Position numbers and translations under genes: made by a program. Below are positions 51,712-61,039 of a DNA stretch of 64,000 nt, piece by piece. The notes under the pieces were generated by a model. That model was not told the origin of the DNA and did no database searches. It was given only the letters and a program-made list of their open reading frames with translations. Source of the DNA: JAIBCC01 sp963763855 (GTDB taxonomy: Bacteria > Acidobacteriota > Blastocatellia > Pyrinomonadales > Pyrinomonadaceae). Position 1 is the stretch's first letter; the number at the start of each line of letters is the position of its first letter. The stretch lies in contig CAVXPU010000005.1 of NCBI GenBank assembly GCA_963763855.1, positions 62,001-126,000 of the forward strand. The letters run 5' to 3'.

Positions 51712-54102
51712 TTACTTCAATTTCTTCGGAACAAACATTTTGTCGTCAATTTTTACGTTGTGTTTGACAGATTTTACAATCATGATTATATCGCCCATCC
51801 CAGGTGTAGTATTAATAGATTTGAACGGTAATTTTATCCCATCAATCCCTCGGTAATCTGAAAATACAATTGTATAAGGCTGTGTATTTTCACTCGTGCT
51901 TGAAGCCGAAACTCCTTTTCTTTTTAACATTAGAAACGACTTGGTCGAATAATACTCGGTGACTTTTGTGCCTTTTTCGGGTGTAAATTCAACGGCATAA
52001 CATTCTTCATCGCCGACCTTTTCAATTCCTTTTACTTCTACAGTTTTGTAATTGGTTTTCCAATCTAAAAGACTGTAAAAATCGGAATTCAATCGAGCAT
52101 CTTCAAGCTGTTTTCCTGAGTATTTCTCAACCGGAAAAAAGGTATATTCCGTTTCGCCTTTTGTACCATCAAAAAATTCCCAGCCTTTTCCGATTACTTT
52201 TCCAACCGCAGTAAAAACGGTTTCGCTGGCGGATTTATTGGGAAATTTTGCGTAGGAAGTTGCAGAACCTTTTACGCCTTGATGAATCGCGTCCATATCG
52301 GCAACCGTTACGCGTGATGTGATTTTTTTCCAATTTGATTCACCACCGGCGGCTTCGATTGTTTTTGCTATTAACTCGTCAACCATTATTTTCGGTTTGT
52401 CCGTAGCCATTCCGTCGGTTCGTTTGAATTCAAAATCACCTTCGGGCTGAGTAACGACAACACTCACAATTTTGTTTGACGAATCACGTTTCACTTTCAA
52501 AAAATGTGTTGGCGGCAAAGGCGATAAATTAAATTCATCTTTACCTTTTTCCGATAAAGCATAAGGCTGCTGACCATCGATATTGAACGTTACTTTGTCG
52601 CCAACTTCTTTTATTTCAACAGTTCCTTTATTATCAGGCATCGCATATTTGCCTATAAGTTCTTTTGCGGAATCGGATGTTTTTATTCCTGTTTTTGCAC
52701 CAAGTTTTTGTAGGTCAAAGGTTCCGTTGGGCTGTTCAAATGTTGCGGCATCGTCTTTGAATATCACGAAAAAGCCGTCAATTTCTTTCAATTTATAGCG
52801 TCTTCCGCCAACATTTTCGAGAGTGTAAGTCGGTTGCCCGGGAACAACTGCAAGAAGTTTTTCGCCGTCGATTTTAACTTCAACTTCAGTTCCGGACAAC
52901 GAATATTTTCCAACCTCTTTTTGCAAATCATTTACCGCAACATCTTTTGGTGGATTAGGATTTCCCAAAATACCTTCAAAAATAATCGTCATTAATTCAT
53001 TGCCAAGACTCGAACCTGTGACGTTTGTAAGCATTACAAAGCCGATTTTCTTCTCAGGAATCATCGCAACCATTGAATTAAATCCGTCGATATTTCCGCC
53101 GTGTTGCACGACTTTCATGCCGTTCCAATCTTGCAAAAACCAACCCAAACCATAAGTCATCTTGCCATTTGGCGTGATATTGTTTTGCGGTTTCGTCCAT
53201 TCCGTATAGCCTTTTTCGCTGACAAGTCGTTTATCTGCAATAGTTCCGCCGTTCATCACGAACCGAATCCATTTCGCCATATCGTTTGCCGAGGAATTTA
53301 TCGAACCCGCCGGACCAACATCGTCAATCGGGCGAAAAGGCAAGCGTCTCGTTATTTTCGTATCAAAATTGTAATCATAGCCGTATGAAAAATCTTTCGC
53401 TTTCTCCATTTCTTTGATTGACATATTCGAATTTGTCATTCCAAGCGGAGCAAAAATACGTGCGGGAACATATTTTTCCCAGGTCGTATTATTGGTTTTT
53501 GCGGTAATTTCACCAGCGGCGGCAAACATTATATTGTTGTAAAACCACTTTTCATTGAGCTTCGCCATCGGCTGTGCTTCGCCCGCGACCCGGATCAATT
53601 CCTGCCGATTCAATTTGCCGGTAATCATAGCTAAATCAGTTCGATTCAAGCCTGACGAGTGATCCATCAAATCTCTGACTGTCATATTTTTGTCCGTATC
53701 AGCGTCTTTCATTTTGAAATACGGCAGATGCTTTTTCGGCGAATCGTCAAGCGAAAGTTTTCCGTCGTCTTGGGACATTAAAACGCTAAGTGCTGTAAAA
53801 GCTTTAGTTGCAGAACCAATTGCAAATTGCGTATCGGGCGTAGCTGCGATTTTTTTCTCAAAATCTTTGTAGCCTAAACCTTTGCTGTAAATCACCTTAT
53901 CGTCTTTTACGATCACAAGAGACATTCCCGGAATTCCGAGTTCCTGGCGGCGTTTTTCAATCTTTGCCTCAATTTCGGAAAGCTGTTTTGAATAATCAGA
54001 CGCAGTTTGTGTCGCGGATGTTTGTGCGTAGCCGAGTTGCGGCAGAGAAAGCGTAAATAATGCAAATACTAAAGGTAATGACAGAAGATAACGATAAATC
54101 AT
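51712..54102 (-). CDS. Secreted serine hydrolase (class C beta-lactamase family) with C-terminal extension
   Basis: 796 residues with a signal peptide (LVFALFTLSLPQLGYAQ). The hydrolase domain (~30-390) has the SxxK nucleophile IGSATKAFTAL, a YNN-type motif (KWFYNNIMFAAAGE) and HGGNIDGFNSMV in place of KTG. Repeated beta domains (~400-580, DUF3471-like: VGKYSLSGTEVEVKIDGEKLLAVVPGQ, IGKYAMPDNKGTVEIKEVGDKVTF) follow. The last ~220 residues resemble outer-membrane lipoprotein-sorting-like folds (AKTIEAAGGESNWKKITSRV). Substrate may be a peptide or ester; true beta-lactamase activity is unlikely. Confidence 0.85.
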   Translation of the reverse strand: MIYRYLLSLPLVFALFTLSLPQLGYAQTSATQTASDYSKQLSEIEAKIEKRRQELGIPGMSLVIVKDDKVIYSKGLGYKDFEKKIAATPDTQFAIGSATKAFTALSVLMSQDDGKLSLDDSPKKHLPYFKMKDADTDKNMTVRDLMDHSSGLNRTDLAMITGKLNRQELIRVAGEAQPMAKLNEKWFYNNIMFAAAGEITAKTNNTTWEKYVPARIFAPLGMTNSNMSIKEMEKAKDFSYGYDYNFDTKITRRLPFRPIDDVGPAGSINSSANDMAKWIRFVMNGGTIADKRLVSEKGYTEWTKPQNNITPNGKMTYGLGWFLQDWNGMKVVQHGGNIDGFNSMVAMIPEKKIGFVMLTNVTGSSLGNELMTIIFEGILGNPNPPKDVAVNDLQKEVGKYSLSGTEVEVKIDGEKLLAVVPGQPTYTLENVGGRRYKLKEIDGFFVIFKDDAATFEQPNGTFDLQKLGAKTGIKTSDSAKELIGKYAMPDNKGTVEIKEVGDKVTFNIDGQQPYALSEKGKDEFNLSPLPPTHFLKVKRDSSNKIVSVVVTQPEGDFEFKRTDGMATDKPKIMVDELIAKTIEAAGGESNWKKITSRVTVADMDAIHQGVKGSATSYAKFPNKSASETVFTAVGKVIGKGWEFFDGTKGETEYTFFPVEKYSGKQLEDARLNSDFYSLLDWKTNYKTVEVKGIEKVGDEECYAVEFTPEKGTKVTEYYSTKSFLMLKRKGVSASSTSENTQPYTIVFSDYRGIDGIKLPFKSINTTPGMGDIIMIVKSVKHNVKIDDKMFVPKKLK

Positions 54103-54277
54103 AAATGCTCCATTTGAATTTTTTGTATGAATCTACACGATTGAATACGAAGGTTTTTCTGAAAAGTTTTTGGTTTTGCCTGACCCAAAAAAGATTTTTC
54201 CTGGAGGCTGACCCTTTTTTCGGCAAAAATTCGCGTTATCTATTGTCAAGGTATTATGCAGACGGAGATATGGTTTG

Positions 54278-55180
54278 ATGAAATTAACTTTATCATTAAT
54301 AAAAATTGGGGCGTTGATACTTGCTTTTGCTTTGATAGCGATGGCGAACATACAAAAAACTACTCAAAGCTTCCGTCTCGGTGATACTGAAATACGGGTC
54401 AATATCTATGAAAAAGAAGGAAGCCGCGTAACCTTCGTTGCTCCTCATTTTAATGAGCAAATTTCCCGCAGATTGGCAAAAGAATATGTAGAAAAAAATG
54501 GCGGAAGATTAGTTGAAATCGAATCTTTCGATGAAAAAGGCAAGCCAATTCGGTATATCAAATTTACGTTTAACGGTAAGTCTTACGGCATTGATCCAAA
54601 TCGTATCTTCACGGAAAATGGACGTCGATGCGGTGGAATTTCGAGCGAAATCGCCACAACGGTCAAAGAATTTGCCGATAACTTTCTGAAAACCGTATTC
54701 TCGGAAGATTCAAAAAGTCTGCGTAGCGGCGAGAGATTTATCGTTGCGGTTCATAATAATAGCGACGTTGACTTAAAAGACGAAACCGCAAAACCCAATG
54801 ATTTAACCGCTTCCGCATTTGTAAAGGTAAGGAATTCGACGCACGCATTTCAAGAACAAGCTGACGGCGTTTATCTTTCAAATTTGGAAGAGGACGTAGA
54901 TAATTTTATTTTCGTTTCAACTCCGAAATACGTCGGTTATTTTGCGGAAAAAGGCTTCAATGTTGTAGTGCAGAAAAATGCCGGCAAGCTGAATTCGAAG
55001 CTATGCAATATTGATGATGGTTCGTTTTCGGTATTTGCGGCTCAAAATAACATTCAATATATTTGTCTAGAGGCAGATGGCGTGACAGGTTTTTCACGTC
55101 AATTTCAAATGTTTGAAGCCATTTACCAACTTATCAAAGCAGAAAAGCTTGAAGAAACGAAAATGGTTGCAGAACGATAA
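54278..55180 (+). CDS. Hypothetical exported protein
   Basis: ATG at 54278, with GGAG 10 bases upstream. A signal peptide (IKIGALILAFALIAMA) is followed by a globular ~280-residue part with VTFVAPHFNEQISRRLAKEYVEKNGGRLVEI, FTENGRRCGG, RFIVAVHNNSD and IQYICLEADGVTGFSRQ. The APHFNE and HNN elements suggest a hydrolase-like fold (N-acetylmuramoyl amidase or deacylase-like), but I cannot name a family. It is single, divergent from the serine hydrolase gene and followed by a glycosyltransferase. Confidence 0.65.
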   Translation: MKLTLSLIKIGALILAFALIAMANIQKTTQSFRLGDTEIRVNIYEKEGSRVTFVAPHFNEQISRRLAKEYVEKNGGRLVEIESFDEKGKPIRYIKFTFNGKSYGIDPNRIFTENGRRCGGISSEIATTVKEFADNFLKTVFSEDSKSLRSGERFIVAVHNNSDVDLKDETAKPNDLTASAFVKVRNSTHAFQEQADGVYLSNLEEDVDNFIFVSTPKYVGYFAEKGFNVVVQKNAGKLNSKLCNIDDGSFSVFAAQNNIQYICLEADGVTGFSRQFQMFEAIYQLIKAEKLEETKMVAER

Positions 55181-55258
55181 ACTTCAAGATCATCTCGAAA
55201 ACGACGACAAGAATTTCTTTCAAATAAAAAGCGTTTGTATTATGATTCGACTGATTTT

Positions 55259-55954
55259 ATGGAAATATCGGTCATCATTCCAACATTTAATGAGGAACTT
55301 TCGATTGCTAAAACTCTCGAATCATTATCGCGTTTGATAAATGTTTCTGAAGTAATTGTGGTTGATGGCGGAAGTATTGATTTAACCGCTCAATTCGTAA
55401 AAGATTACAAACAAATTAAGAATTTACAATTCGTTCAAATGGACGAACCGAATCGCGGCAAGCAACTTCATGAAGGCACAAAATATGCGAAAGGCGATAT
55501 TTTTTGGTTTGTTCACGCGGATACGCGTCCGCAGCAGGGTTGTGCGAGACAGATCAAGGGCGTGATGCGTTATAAAGAAATCGTTGGCGGAAATTTTCAG
55601 GTGATTTTTAACGGTGAAACGCGTGCGGCAAAATTCATGACGTGGCTTTATCCGCTGCTGCGTTCTTGGGGATTGTGTTATGGCGATTCGGCTTTTTTTA
55701 TCAGCCGGGAAGTTTACGAAAAGATTGGCGGTTTCAAGCCGATTCCGGCATTTGAAGATTTAGACATTTACCATCGTCTTCGAAAAAAAGGACGTTTTTA
55801 TCATCTTTCACAGAGCGTTACCACGTCTTCGAGGCGTTTTGAAAATCGTTCTTTTGTTTTGACTTTTGGTCGCTGGTCGGTCTTTCAAATTCTTTATTGG
55901 CTCAAGTTTCCTCCGCAAAAATTAGCAAAATATTACCTTCCGATCAGAAAGTAA
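55259..55954 (+). CDS. Family 2 glycosyltransferase, TIGR04283-like
   Basis: ATG at 55259 (MEISVIIPTFNEELS) gives 231 residues. GT-A motifs: VIIPTFNEE, VIVVDGGSIDLTAQF, RGKQLHEGTKYAKGDIFWFVHADTRPQQG, and YGDSAFFISREVYEKIGGF with FEDLDIYHRLRKKG. The short length and HADTR motif match the TIGR04283 group ('rSAM/selenodomain-associated'), whose acceptor is unknown. The ending is helical, with no membrane segment. It is not in an obvious operon. Confidence 0.85.
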   Translation: MEISVIIPTFNEELSIAKTLESLSRLINVSEVIVVDGGSIDLTAQFVKDYKQIKNLQFVQMDEPNRGKQLHEGTKYAKGDIFWFVHADTRPQQGCARQIKGVMRYKEIVGGNFQVIFNGETRAAKFMTWLYPLLRSWGLCYGDSAFFISREVYEKIGGFKPIPAFEDLDIYHRLRKKGRFYHLSQSVTTSSRRFENRSFVLTFGRWSVFQILYWLKFPPQKLAKYYLPIRK

Positions 55955-56136
55955 ATAATCCCAAAAACGACATATTTTCAGAGCTTTCGCCGTTAATTAC
56001 CTTTTTAGTAAAAAACCTTGTCATTTCGGCTTGAAATCGCCCAAATGAAGCCTTTCTCAACTGTCTTAATTACCAAAAAAATGCTAAAATAATTCTTTAT
56101 TTCAAGAGGGAAATTTTAGATAAAGAGGTTATTAAA

Positions 56137-58557
56137 TTGGCAAAAGCAAAAGAAGAATACGATGAAGATTCGATTACCGCGTTAGAAGGACGCGAAGCAG
56201 TCCGCTTGAGACCAGCGATGTACATTGGTTCTACGAGCGAGATTGGTCTGCACCATCTTGTTTATGAGGTTGTAGATAATTCGGTTGACGAAGCCCTCGC
56301 AGGTCATTGCGACACGATTGACGTCGCGATTCACATGGATAATTCGATTACCGTAATCGATAACGGACGCGGAATTCCTACCGGAATTATCGAACAATTC
56401 GGCATTTCGGCAGCAGAAGTTGTGCTTACAGTGCTTCACGCAGGCGGCAAATTCGATTCAAATTCATATAAAGTTTCCGGCGGTTTGCATGGCGTTGGTG
56501 TATCTTGCGTAAACTTTTTGTCCGAATGGCTGAAAGTTGAAATTTGGCGTGACGGCAAAACTCATGAAATGGAATTTACGACCGGAATTTCAAACAGCAA
56601 ATTGGTTGAAACCGGAAAAACGACCAAACGCGGAACAAAAATCACTTTCAAACCCGACAGCACAATCTTTGAAACAACTGATTACAGCTTCGATAGATTG
56701 TCTGAACGGCTTCGCGAAAAAGCCTTTTTGAATAAAGGAATCCGCATCAATATCACCGATGAACGCGAGGAAGAAGAGAAAAAACACGAGTTTTATTACA
56801 AAGGCGGAATCGCGGAATTCGTAAGCCATTTGAACAAAAATAAGTCACCTGTTCACGACGAACCCGTTTATTTCGAACAAATTAGTGACGCTCTTTCAAT
56901 CGAGATCGCGATGCAATACAACGATTCTTACGATGAAAAAGTGTATTCATTTGCCAATAATATCAATACAGTTGACGGAGGAACTCACCTTGCAGGTTTT
57001 CGCGGAGCAATCACGCGAACGATCAATGCCTACGCCAATAGCTCCGGGCTTTCGAAAAATTTCAAAACATCGCTCTCAGGTGATGACGTTCGCGAAGGTT
57101 TGGTCGCAATTATCTCGGTAAAATTGCCGCAACCGCAATTTGAAGGACAAACCAAAGGCAAGCTTAATTCCGATGTTAAAGGTGCTGTCGAATCATTCCT
57201 AAACGAAAAACTTGGTGAATTTTTTGAGCAGAATCCGAATGTCGCGAAGAAAATTGTCGGGAAAGCAGTTGACGCAGCCCGTGCCAGAGAAGCTGCCCGA
57301 AAAGCACGTGAAATCGTCCGCAAAAGTGTTCTTGGCGGTTCTACTCTGCCAGGAAAACTTGCAGATTGTCAGGAAAAAGATCCCGCATTGTCTGAAATTT
57401 ACATTGTGGAAGGAGATTCGGCGGGCGGAAGTGCGAAACAGGGTCGCGACCGCAAGAATCAAGCCGTTTTGCCTTTGAAAGGTAAAATTTTGAACGTTGA
57501 AAAATCGCGTTTCGATAGAATGCTTGGTCACGGCGAAATTAAAGCTTTGATCACGGCTCTCGGAACAGGAATCGGACGCGATGATTTTGACGTTACTAAG
57601 CTTCGTTACCACAAAATTTGTTTGATGACAGATGCTGACGTTGACGGTAGCCATATCAGAACTTTGCTGCTTACATTTTTCTATCGTCAAATGCCGCAAT
57701 TGGTTGAAAATGGATATATTTACGTTGCTCAGCCGCCACTTTACAAAGTAAAAAGAGGTAAAAAAGAAGAATACATCAAAGACGAAAAGGCGATGCTTCG
57801 ATACATGATGCGGCAGGCAACGGGCGATGTTTCGGTTAAATCCGTTTCGACCGGAAAAGCCGTAGAAGGAGCAAAACTTTCTAAATTACTCGAACAAGTA
57901 ACCGATTACAATCGTTATTTCGAACGCTTTACTCGCCGTATCGGAAATGACCCGCGTCTCTTAACTGCATTGCTTGAAGCATTTAGCGGACCCGATGGCG
58001 TTATGATGACCGATAAACGCAAACTTCGTAAAGTTTTTGAAAGTCAGGAATTGATGCTCCGAATTGAAGGCAAATTGGCGGAAGCGGGTTTCAAAACCGA
58101 ACTTACGACCGATGAAGAGCACGGCTTGGCTGAGATTCTGATCACGCCTGTCGTTGGGCATACGATCATGTTTGATTGGAATACAGCAAGCTATGTTGAA
58201 TTCAATAAAGCTGTCGAGCTTCGTCTGATGTTTCAAAACGAATTTCCTGCTCCTTTTATCGTTACAGACGGTGAAAAAGAAGAGGAAGTTGCTACCCGCG
58301 AAGAACTTCTCGAAAAAGTTTTAGCAACAGCGAAAAAGGATTTAACGATTCAGCGTTACAAAGGTTTGGGCGAAATGAACCCCGAACAACTTTGGGAAAC
58401 TACGATGAATCCTGAATTCAGAACGCTCCTTCAAGTGCAAATCGAAGACGCAATCGAAACCGATCAAATCTTTACAGTTTTGATGGGCGATCAGGTTGAA
58501 CCGCGTCGTAAGTTTATTGAAGACAATGCTTTAGACGTGAAGAATTTGGACGTTTAA
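56137..58557 (+). CDS. gyrB: DNA gyrase subunit B
   Basis: TTG start at 56137 with AGAGG eight bases upstream. At 806 residues it is the long GyrB form. The GHKL ATPase part has YEVVDNSVDEALAGHCD, VIDNGRGIPTGI and VSGGLHGVGVSCVNFLSEW. The Toprim domain has YIVEGDSAGGSAKQGRDRKNQAVLPLKGKILNVEKSR and MTDADVDGSHIRTLLLTFFYR. The ~160-residue insertion typical of Gram-negative enzymes precedes QRYKGLGEMNPEQLWETTMNP. It pairs with GyrA (not here) to supercoil DNA. A barstar-like gene begins one base after its stop. Confidence 0.97.
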   Translation: MAKAKEEYDEDSITALEGREAVRLRPAMYIGSTSEIGLHHLVYEVVDNSVDEALAGHCDTIDVAIHMDNSITVIDNGRGIPTGIIEQFGISAAEVVLTVLHAGGKFDSNSYKVSGGLHGVGVSCVNFLSEWLKVEIWRDGKTHEMEFTTGISNSKLVETGKTTKRGTKITFKPDSTIFETTDYSFDRLSERLREKAFLNKGIRINITDEREEEEKKHEFYYKGGIAEFVSHLNKNKSPVHDEPVYFEQISDALSIEIAMQYNDSYDEKVYSFANNINTVDGGTHLAGFRGAITRTINAYANSSGLSKNFKTSLSGDDVREGLVAIISVKLPQPQFEGQTKGKLNSDVKGAVESFLNEKLGEFFEQNPNVAKKIVGKAVDAARAREAARKAREIVRKSVLGGSTLPGKLADCQEKDPALSEIYIVEGDSAGGSAKQGRDRKNQAVLPLKGKILNVEKSRFDRMLGHGEIKALITALGTGIGRDDFDVTKLRYHKICLMTDADVDGSHIRTLLLTFFYRQMPQLVENGYIYVAQPPLYKVKRGKKEEYIKDEKAMLRYMMRQATGDVSVKSVSTGKAVEGAKLSKLLEQVTDYNRYFERFTRRIGNDPRLLTALLEAFSGPDGVMMTDKRKLRKVFESQELMLRIEGKLAEAGFKTELTTDEEHGLAEILITPVVGHTIMFDWNTASYVEFNKAVELRLMFQNEFPAPFIVTDGEKEEEVATREELLEKVLATAKKDLTIQRYKGLGEMNPEQLWETTMNPEFRTLLQVQIEDAIETDQIFTVLMGDQVEPRRKFIEDNALDVKNLDV

Positions 58558-58558
58558 G

Positions 58559-58882
58559 ATGGCTGTTGTTCGTTTAGACACAACCAAAATTACCGATTGG
58601 GCTTCATTTCATCAAGTGTGTTATGAAGCCTTTGGTTGTTTTGATGGTTATGGCAGAAATATGAACGCTTGGATTGATTGTATGTCATCGCTTGATGAAG
58701 AAGGAATGACGAAGTTTTTGTTAGAAAAAGACGAGATACTGCACATTGAAATTGTTGAAAAAGAGAAATTTAACTCACGTTTCCCCAAAATTCTTAAGGA
58801 ATTGATTGAATGCACAGCATTCGTTAATCAGCGTTATATAGCAACCAATGGAAAGCCTAAGGTTTCGATGATTTTCGTCTAA
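58559..58882 (+). CDS. Barstar-family (barnase inhibitor-like) protein
   Basis: 107 residues. ITDWASFHQVCYEAFGCFDGYGRNMNAWIDCMSSLD is the barstar signature (helix, then YGRN-NAWIDC loop). FLLEKDEILHIEIVE and the end strand VSMIFV complete the fold. Barstar inhibits secreted ribonuclease. No ribonuclease of the barnase type is encoded nearby, so it is either a solitary immunity protein or a domesticated relative. The gyrB stop is 1 base upstream, so they are co-transcribed. Confidence 0.82.
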   Translation: MAVVRLDTTKITDWASFHQVCYEAFGCFDGYGRNMNAWIDCMSSLDEEGMTKFLLEKDEILHIEIVEKEKFNSRFPKILKELIECTAFVNQRYIATNGKPKVSMIFV

Positions 58883-58883
58883 T

Positions 58884-59651
58884 TTAGAACTTTTGAAAAG
58901 GATATTTCAACTGCTTCCAAAATCCCATCGGCATTTCTTCACTAAGCCCATAAGTTTGCGGCATTTTATTTTTGGGCAAATAAAGCGTTCCGAATAGCCA
59001 ATCCATCAGCGGAAAAATCGCGGCGAAGTTTTTGTTTCTTGCTTCGAAATCGTTGCTATGATGCCAATGATGATGTTCGGGCGTGACGATCAGCCAGCGA
59101 AGAAATTTGAAGCGAAAACGCACGTTTGAATGAAGATAAATCCCATTAATAGCTAAGATAATCACAAATCCGCCAAGCGTTTTTTCGTTGAAGCCGAGTG
59201 CGTAAAACGGCACAAAGAAACAGGCACGAGCAAGAATCTGATCAAGCGGATGACTCCGTGCCGCCGCGATCCAATCCATTTGAGACGAACTGTGATGAAC
59301 CGAATGAAACTTCCATAAAAGCGGACTGCTATGCGAAAAACGATGATAAAAATATCCTAAAATCTCAAGCAAAAAGAGTGCCTCAAAAAACTGCAGCAAA
59401 AATGGTTGAGCGGCAACTTTGGCTTGAAAATCAGGATTAATAACCCAACGCCAAAATATTGCCAAAATAACGATTACAACAATACTCCCGCCATCAACCA
59501 AAAACCGATTAAAAAGAAAATAGATCGCATCAGTTAGCCAACCTTGTCGGAAAATCTTCTGTTCTTGGCGAAGGGCAAAAAATCGTTCAAGCGGGGTAAA
59601 AATAGCGAAAAAAAGGAAAAGTCCGAAAAATTGCCCGAAGATTGTTTCCAT
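58884..59651 (-). CDS. Sterol desaturase / fatty acid hydroxylase family protein
   Basis: 255 residues with about four membrane helices and the three His boxes of the family: HRFSHSS, HSVHHSSSQMDW and HHHWHHSND. These bind a di-iron centre that hydroxylates or desaturates lipid substrates in the membrane. The family also makes hydroxylated fatty acids, carotenoids and hopanoids; the substrate is unknown. It is convergent with the barstar-like gene, with a 1-base gap and no terminator visible. Confidence 0.88.
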   Translation of the reverse strand: METIFGQFFGLFLFFAIFTPLERFFALRQEQKIFRQGWLTDAIYFLFNRFLVDGGSIVVIVILAIFWRWVINPDFQAKVAAQPFLLQFFEALFLLEILGYFYHRFSHSSPLLWKFHSVHHSSSQMDWIAAARSHPLDQILARACFFVPFYALGFNEKTLGGFVIILAINGIYLHSNVRFRFKFLRWLIVTPEHHHWHHSNDFEARNKNFAAIFPLMDWLFGTLYLPKNKMPQTYGLSEEMPMGFWKQLKYPFQKF

Positions 59652-59829
59652 ATATCAAAAGCTCCGCTTGATGATTTGCCAAAAGATACGACAAGTTTCG
59701 GAAAAAAGTTCGATTTCCTCAATATTCTTCAGGTCGCAACCACTGGTTGTTCTGGTTCCTTTTCCTTGCACCTTTTAACTCAAGGTGCAATAATTTTCTC
59801 TAAATTGAGGTTTTAGAAGGATTAAAAAA

Positions 59830-60942
59830 ATGTCAGCCGTTTTAGAAGCAATCAGACCACTTGAGGATTATTTGGTTTTGTCGGACGAACAAATCGCCGA
59901 AAAGATTCAGTCTGCCAAGAAAGAATTGTGCAAAAGAGTCGTCGTTCTCGGGCATCATTACCAGCGTGATGATGTGATTGCTCATTGCGATTTGTTTGGT
60001 GATTCTTACCAGCTTTCCGTGATGGCTTCGCAGACCGATGCCGAATATATCGTCTTTTGCGGCGTGCATTTTATGGCGGAATCGGCGGATATTGTTGGTA
60101 AAGATTCCCAAAGAATTATCTTGCCGGATATGGGTGCGGGATGCTCGATGGCAGACATGGCGAATATCGATCAGGTAGAAGATTGCTGGGATCAGCTTCG
60201 CGAAATCGGCGTTTTGAAAAACAAGGTCGCACCGATAACTTATATGAATTCCACCGCCGCGATCAAAGCATTTTGCGGACGCAACGAAGGGGTTGTTTGC
60301 ACCTCTTCAAATGCAGTTCCGCTCTTTGCCGAATATCTCAAAGAATACGACAAAATGTTGTTTTTCCCTGATCAGCATTTGGGCAGAAATACCGGTGCAA
60401 AGTTTGGAATTCCGCTTGAAAAGATGGTTTTGTGGAATCCTTTTGAAGAACTTGGCGGAAATACGGAAGAGGATTTGCACAATGCGAAATTGATTTTATG
60501 GAAAGGACATTGCTCGGTTCACGGAAGATTTAAGGCTTGGCACGCGGATAAGGTTCGCGACGAAGTTCCTGGAATTAAGGTTATCGTTCATCCTGAATGT
60601 CCGATCGAGGTCGTTGAAAAATCCGATATGAATGGTTCTACGTCATACATTATCGACGTTATTTCGAAAGCAGAATCCGGGACAAAATGGGCGGTTGGAA
60701 CCGAAGTGAATCTCGTCAGCCGCCTGGCTAAACGCTTTCCTGATAAACATATACGACTCCTCGCACCCGACCTTTGCATGTGTGCGACGATGTATCGAAT
60801 CTCTCCGCAAAGCTTGGCGTGGTCGCTGGAGAATTTGCTTGACGGCAATATCGTTAATGAAATTATTGTGGATGACGAAACGAAGCATTTTGCGAATATC
60901 GCATTGAATCGAATGATTGAGATTACGGAAAAAAGTAAATAG
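59830..60942 (+). CDS. nadA: Quinolinate synthase
   Basis: 370 residues. The family opening KRVVVLGHHYQRDDVIAHCDLFGDSYQLS, FCGVHFMAESADIV, LPDMGAGCSMADM, VVHPECPIEVVEKSD and LAPDLCMCATMYRI are present. Conserved Cys residues (FCGV, HPEC and one of the CMC pair) ligate the catalytic [4Fe-4S] cluster. NadA condenses iminoaspartate with DHAP in NAD synthesis. nadB and nadC are not adjacent. A hairpin follows its stop. Confidence 0.95.
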   Translation: MSAVLEAIRPLEDYLVLSDEQIAEKIQSAKKELCKRVVVLGHHYQRDDVIAHCDLFGDSYQLSVMASQTDAEYIVFCGVHFMAESADIVGKDSQRIILPDMGAGCSMADMANIDQVEDCWDQLREIGVLKNKVAPITYMNSTAAIKAFCGRNEGVVCTSSNAVPLFAEYLKEYDKMLFFPDQHLGRNTGAKFGIPLEKMVLWNPFEELGGNTEEDLHNAKLILWKGHCSVHGRFKAWHADKVRDEVPGIKVIVHPECPIEVVEKSDMNGSTSYIIDVISKAESGTKWAVGTEVNLVSRLAKRFPDKHIRLLAPDLCMCATMYRISPQSLAWSLENLLDGNIVNEIIVDDETKHFANIALNRMIEITEKSK

Positions 60943-60945
60943 TTT

Positions 60946-61028
60946 ATTTACAGGGATAAAAGGGATAGACAGGGATAAATTTGAGTATTGATTTAAATAT
61001 CCCTTTTATCTCCTTAATCCCTGTAAAT
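60946..61028. terminator. Large nested inverted repeat between nadA and rnz
   Basis: ATTTACAGGGAT (60946-60957) is the exact complement of 61017-61028, and inside it AAAAGGGAT (60958-60966) pairs with ATCCCTTTT (60999-61007). GGGATA words repeat three times on the left arm. It probably ends the nadA transcript, and lies only 11 bases before the rnz start. Confidence 0.7.
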
Positions 61029-61039
61029 TATTTTGAAAA

